Shown: positions 5,498-5,959 of the stretch, piece by piece
Layout of the letters: every line of letters begins with the position of its first letter
Numbering within the stretch: the stretch's first letter is position 1
DNA from: an uncultured Ruminococcus sp.
Lineage (GTDB): Bacteria > Bacillota > Clostridia > Oscillospirales > Acutalibacteraceae
Length of the DNA: 5,959 bases
Reading direction: 5' to 3'
NCBI GenBank assembly: GCA_902766305.1
Contig: CACXDE010000068.1
Span: 1-5,959, forward strand
The notes under the pieces: generated by a model
What the model saw: the letters and a program-made list of their open reading frames with translations, nothing else
Told to the model about the DNA's origin: nothing
Databases searched by the model: none
Position numbers and translations under genes: made by a program

Positions 5498-5959
5498 ATG
5501 AAAAAGAAAGGCCTTAGCGGGGCTGTATCGCTTTGTCTATGCGTCGGTTTGATTCTATCAACTGTGAATTCAAGCGGGATGGACATAGTGGATACTGGCG
5601 ATCTAAACGATTCATATCAATACTATGATGAAATTGAAGAATGCACTGATCCTGTCAATAATGAAGAGGAAAGCCTAATAGAACTTGCTGCCGCCGGGAC
5701 GAGTACAGATGGAACTGACGTTTCAGGTGATATAACTGAATACTATGAAGAAACGGTTATAGCAGAAGAAGGCAGTAATCCGGACAATGGAGAAGAATAC
5801 ATAATAGATCCCTTTGATGCTGGCATGGGCACAGATAATACCGGTGAAAGTATAGGCGATTCCTCAATATCCTATGATCAGGATTTGATTGTTAATGAAG
5901 ACGAGTCTCAGGCTGTATCAGAGATAGATTTTGCGGATACATCGATAGACGATCTGGCA
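5498..5959 (+). CDS. N-terminal part of a second secreted protein with an acidic K/R-free segment (3' truncated by window)
   Basis: An open frame of 154 codons runs from ATG 5498 to the window edge without a stop. Residues 1-27 form a signal peptide: MKKKGLSG basic start, hydrophobic core LCLCVGLIL, then STVNSSG; the exact cleavage site is unclear. C13 and C15 lie inside the core and do not form a lipobox, so this is probably not a lipoprotein. From residue 28 to 154 there are 39 Asp/Glu and no Lys or Arg, with scattered Tyr, Thr and Ser. This mirrors residues 30-147 of the protein encoded at 602-4954, though the residue order does not align clearly. By analogy, folded surface modules should follow beyond the window; that is inference. 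It has its own leader region and lies behind the strong terminator at 5032-5060, so it is probably transcribed separately from the upstream gene. Confidence 0.8.
   Translation, partial: MKKKGLSGAVSLCLCVGLILSTVNSSGMDIVDTGDLNDSYQYYDEIEECTDPVNNEEESLIELAAAGTSTDGTDVSGDITEYYEETVIAEEGSNPDNGEEYIIDPFDAGMGTDNTGESIGDSSISYDQDLIVNEDESQAVSEIDFADTSIDDLA

Noticed and set aside
5498..5560. Lipoprotein signal for the second secreted protein (Cys in the hydrophobic core)
   Set aside because: Cys13 and Cys15 are each preceded by Leu and lie mid-core, not after an L-x-A/S/G lipobox.

Overview
The window looks like an accessory stretch of a Gram-positive gut or rumen anaerobe, most likely a clostridial (Lachnospiraceae-like) Firmicute. 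This rests on moderate-to-low GC, strong GGAGG-type ribosome binding sites, and large secreted proteins combining GLUG-type beta-helix repeats, CxxC ribbon modules and Lys-rich Big_2 domains. The genus cannot be fixed from the sequence.

Layout, all on the + strand. (1) Positions 2-175 are the last 57 codons of a gene ending in a bacterial SH3-like domain, followed by a modest hairpin terminator (191-218). (2) Positions 219-601 are a long non-coding leader with several inverted repeats, a possible extended -10 box and one very small candidate ORF. (3) Positions 602-4954 encode a 1450-residue secreted protein. It has a signal peptide, a 118-residue acidic segment without any Lys or Arg, three tandem modules of about 350 residues (GLUG-type, probable parallel beta-helix), a Cys-rich zinc-ribbon-like segment and two Lys-rich Ig-like (Big_2) domains. 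It ends at a strong intrinsic terminator (5032-5060). (4) Positions 5061-5497 are intergenic DNA containing a family of TATCTTTT/CCCATAC repeats. Two copies form a near-perfect 17-bp inverted pair 303 bp apart end to end, which could be a decayed small mobile element or a multi-site operator. (5) From 5498 to the window edge is the start of a second secreted protein, again a signal peptide followed by an acidic segment free of Lys and Arg.

The two large genes therefore look like neighbouring members of a surface or secreted protein set. They share a design (export signal plus acidic, K/R-free N-terminal segment) rather than clear sequence identity in the part visible. No enzyme active site, CRISPR array, rRNA, tRNA or intact transposase is visible. 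The function of the big protein (adhesion, carbohydrate or cell-wall interaction) is inferred from domain types only. The most interesting points are the charge-polarised design shared by the two proteins, the repeated Cys triad in the beta-helix modules, the inverted-repeat element between the genes, and the structured leaders with hairpin-embedded mini-ORFs upstream of both genes.
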